Assembly (NCBI RefSeq): GCF_947499295.1
Contig: NZ_CANMNP010000001.1
Coordinates: 434,001 to 498,000 of the forward strand
Direction of reading: 5' to 3'
Origin: an uncultured Roseibium sp.
GTDB lineage: Bacteria > Pseudomonadota > Alphaproteobacteria > Rhizobiales > Stappiaceae
DNA length: 64,000 nt
In this document: one piece after another, positions 62,443-64,000 of the stretch
Position numbering within the stretch: position 1 is the stretch's first letter
Layout: every line of letters begins with the position of its first letter
Translations under genes and position numbers: made by a program
Notes under the pieces: generated by a model
The model's database searches: none
What the model was told of the DNA's origin: nothing
The model's input: the letters and a program-made list of their open reading frames with translations, nothing else

Positions 62443-63726
62443 TTACGGCCTTGCAAGAAGCTCCAACAGCGAAAGGCCCATAACCTTTGCTGAATCGAGC
62501 ATATCTTCCACGCCTACATATTCATCCGGCTTGTGCGCCAAATCCAATATTCCGGGCCCATAGGCAATGCAGTTTTTCAATTTGCCGATCCGGTCAATGT
62601 GTTTTTGATCGTAAGTTCCTGGACTTACGACATATTCCGCTTCCTTCCCCATTGTCTGCGCGATCGCCTTTGCGACCGTCTTGACCACAGGTGCGTCCTT
62701 GTCGGTCATTGTCGGCAGAACACGATGCAACTCTTTCAAGTCATATCGAAAGTTTTCTCTTTTCTTTTCAACGCCTTCAAGTAGGTCTCTGATCTCAGCC
62801 TGAACATCTTCAATATTTTCTTCAAGCAAAAAACGACGATCTATCACTACGCGGCAACTGTCCGGCACACATGGGCTCGGAAGGCCCGTGAAATCTTCGT
62901 CACCTTCTGACTGACCACCATGGATGGAATTTATGTTGAGAGTCGATTGCCGCGCCCCTTCGGGAACTACCGGCATATCGGTTCGTTTCTGGGCAAGAGC
63001 AGGAAAGAGGTTCTCTTCCATCTCCTCCAGGACAGCGCCCATATGCCGGACGGCACAGTCGCCGAGAAACGGCATCGATCCATGTGCGATCTCGCCGTGC
63101 GTTTCGATCTCCGCCCACCACACGCCCCGATGCCCAAGGCAAATGCGATCCTTGTTGAGCGGCTCTGGAATAATCACGTGCTGAACGCGTTCTGGGCTGA
63201 AATATCCCTTTTCAGCCAAATAAGCGACGCCCCCATAGCCACCGGATTCTTCATCCGCTGTTCCACTGATTTCAATTGAGCCTGAAAAGTCGGGGCTAAC
63301 TGCCAGGAAAGCCTCCGCCGCAACAATGCTTGCGGCCAGCCCTCCTTTCATGTCGCAGGCTCCACGCCCGTAGATTTTTCCATCGACGAGTTCGCCGCCG
63401 AACGGGTCTCTGGTCCACCCGTGCCCGACATCCACGACATCGATGTGGCTGTTGAAATGAACGCATTCGCCAGGACGCTTCCCCTCGCGACGCGCAATCA
63501 TGTTCCAGCGTGGATACTTCTCGCTGTCGCCTGGAGTTCCATGCGCACGGATCAACTCGACCGTAAATCCAGAACCTCTCAATCGGTTAGAAAGGTATTC
63601 GCAAATTTCCAGATAGTTTTCGCCAGGCGGGTTCAGCGTCGGTATACGCAGCAGATCCTGGGTCAATGCAATCAGATCTTCACGTCTGGCATCGATTTCC
63701 GCGTTCAGCTGATCCGGCAACGGCAT
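62443..63726 (-). CDS. M20-family amidohydrolase (ArgE/DapE-like deacylase or peptidase)
   Basis: 427-residue di-zinc enzyme. Metal ligands and catalytic residues are visible as FNSHIDVVDVG (His, Asp), YGRGACDMKGG (Asp) and SGTADEESGGYG (Glu pair), and a late YGPGILDLAHKPDEYVG holds the C-terminal His. The lid domain carries SIHGGQSE. It would release an amine from an N-acyl or peptide-like substrate brought in by the adjacent importer. First gene of the operon; divergent from the PAS gene. Confidence 0.9.
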   Translation of the reverse strand: MPLPDQLNAEIDARREDLIALTQDLLRIPTLNPPGENYLEICEYLSNRLRGSGFTVELIRAHGTPGDSEKYPRWNMIARREGKRPGECVHFNSHIDVVDVGHGWTRDPFGGELVDGKIYGRGACDMKGGLAASIVAAEAFLAVSPDFSGSIEISGTADEESGGYGGVAYLAEKGYFSPERVQHVIIPEPLNKDRICLGHRGVWWAEIETHGEIAHGSMPFLGDCAVRHMGAVLEEMEENLFPALAQKRTDMPVVPEGARQSTLNINSIHGGQSEGDEDFTGLPSPCVPDSCRVVIDRRFLLEENIEDVQAEIRDLLEGVEKKRENFRYDLKELHRVLPTMTDKDAPVVKTVAKAIAQTMGKEAEYVVSPGTYDQKHIDRIGKLKNCIAYGPGILDLAHKPDEYVGVEDMLDSAKVMGLSLLELLARP

Positions 63727-63778
63727 TCAGGGTTCATCCTTTGCTGGTCCTGTAAAGTTTTACTATGCTATCGTCTGA

Positions 63779-63798
63779 CTACGGTGCCAATACCGTAG
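63779..63798. promoter_or_regulatory. Dyad operator before the PAS gene and the M20 operon
   Basis: CTACGGT (63779-63785) and ACCGTAG (63792-63798) form a perfect 7-6-7 inverted repeat in the 85-bp divergent gap; a further half-site CGGTAA follows at 63804-63809, just before the PAS ATG. Likely binding site for the adjacent regulator. Confidence 0.6.
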
Positions 63799-63811
63799 GA
63801 ACACGGTAACC

Positions 63812-64000
63812 ATGAACCTTCTTGATGAACTCGCCTTCGATTGTGCCCCAATGGGTCTGGCCTTGACGGAGCACCGCGTTATCCGCACATGCAACGACAC
63901 ATTTGCCCACATGTTCGGCTATCAAAAACCAGATCTGGTCGGACAAAGTTTCCGTCTGCTTTATGGAACGGATCAGGAGTTTCATCAGATCAGAGACATC
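63812..64000 (+). CDS. PAS-domain protein, probable regulator, partial (runs off the right edge)
   Basis: 63 codons are visible from ATG 63812. They read as the start of a PAS domain: ELAFDCAPMGLALTEHRVIRTCNDTFAHMFGYQKPDLVGQSF followed by RLLYGTDQEF, with the usual N-D-T-F-A-x-M-F-G-Y and L-V-G-Q-S-F cores. The rest is outside the window. Divergence from the importer operon and the dyad between them suggest a transcription factor, perhaps PAS plus LuxR-type HTH; a histidine kinase or cyclase is also possible. Confidence 0.65.
   Translation, partial: MNLLDELAFDCAPMGLALTEHRVIRTCNDTFAHMFGYQKPDLVGQSFRLLYGTDQEFHQIRDI

Noticed and set aside
1..64000. Search for CRISPR arrays, IS elements, phage genes, tRNA or rRNA genes, toxin-antitoxin pairs
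   Set aside because: No regularly spaced direct repeats, transposase or integrase motifs, or tRNA-like sequence patterns were seen by eye; a program such as tRNAscan could still find a tRNA that I missed.

Overview
The window looks like part of the chromosome of a free-living, moderately GC-rich alphaproteobacterium, probably marine. A Roseibium/Labrenzia-like genus of the Stappiaceae is my best guess, made from gene content and not from any search. Support comes from the abundance of ABC and TRAP importers, four Lrp/AsnC regulators each divergent from a metabolic gene, a proton-translocating transhydrogenase, ergothioneine genes and a phosphonate locus with the alphaproteobacterial hexapeptide protein. 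I see no rRNA, tRNA, CRISPR array, insertion sequence or phage gene.

Layout. 0-3.4 kb: phosphonate importer phnC-phnD-phnE (minus strand, phnE cut by the window edge), divergent from a phosphonate-type hexapeptide transferase; both sides carry 11-bp-phased PhoB boxes. 3.5-6.2 kb: small plus-strand genes (GFA, VOC, XRE, HD, SpoIIAA-like). 6.2-9 kb: EgtC-like amidotransferase and class V PLP enzyme, divergent from an Lrp regulator. 9-13.6 kb: SABATH-type methyltransferase, a large secreted repeat protein and a small secreted protein. 13.7-21.5 kb: dehydrogenase and GntR regulator divergent from a monooxygenase, aldo/keto reductase, flavin reductase and TRAP-transporter operon. 21.6-27.2 kb: Sel1 protein, di-haem peroxidase, MetRS, dapA, YciI and TetR. 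27.7-30 kb: egtB-egtD (ergothioneine), then a LysE exporter. 30.8-36 kb: RpiR, TAXI-TRAP transporter, UspA. 36.3-40.7 kb: yghU-type GST and pntA-pntB. 41-44 kb: small secreted protein, candidate small RNA, AGCS symporter, UspA and Lrp. 44-48.9 kb: methionine catabolism (mdeB, mdeA) interleaved with two Lrp regulators. 48.9-55 kb: sugar-type ABC importer with a trans-sulfuration PLP enzyme under an FCD-GntR regulator. 55.2-64 kb: dipeptide-type ABC importer with M20 hydrolase, aldehyde dehydrogenase and SDR, divergent from a PAS protein cut by the window edge.

How the parts fit. Most loci are self-contained uptake-plus-degradation modules with a local regulator. Sulfur chemistry recurs: ergothioneine synthesis, methionine gamma-lyase, an SsuD-like monooxygenase, a second trans-sulfuration enzyme and a desulfurase-like enzyme. 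Several regulators sit beside clear candidate operators: four phased TGTCNGACA sites for the FCD regulator, TTAGGA inverted repeats for TetR, an ATGCTAATT dyad at mdeA, and a CTACGGT dyad at the PAS gene. Three importer operons have a strong stem-loop just after the binding-protein gene, which would favour high binding-protein expression. The least explained objects are the structured intergenic element at 41.3 kb, the SABATH methyltransferase, the 885-residue secreted protein, and the unknown substrates of the three uptake modules at 15.7, 49 and 55 kb.
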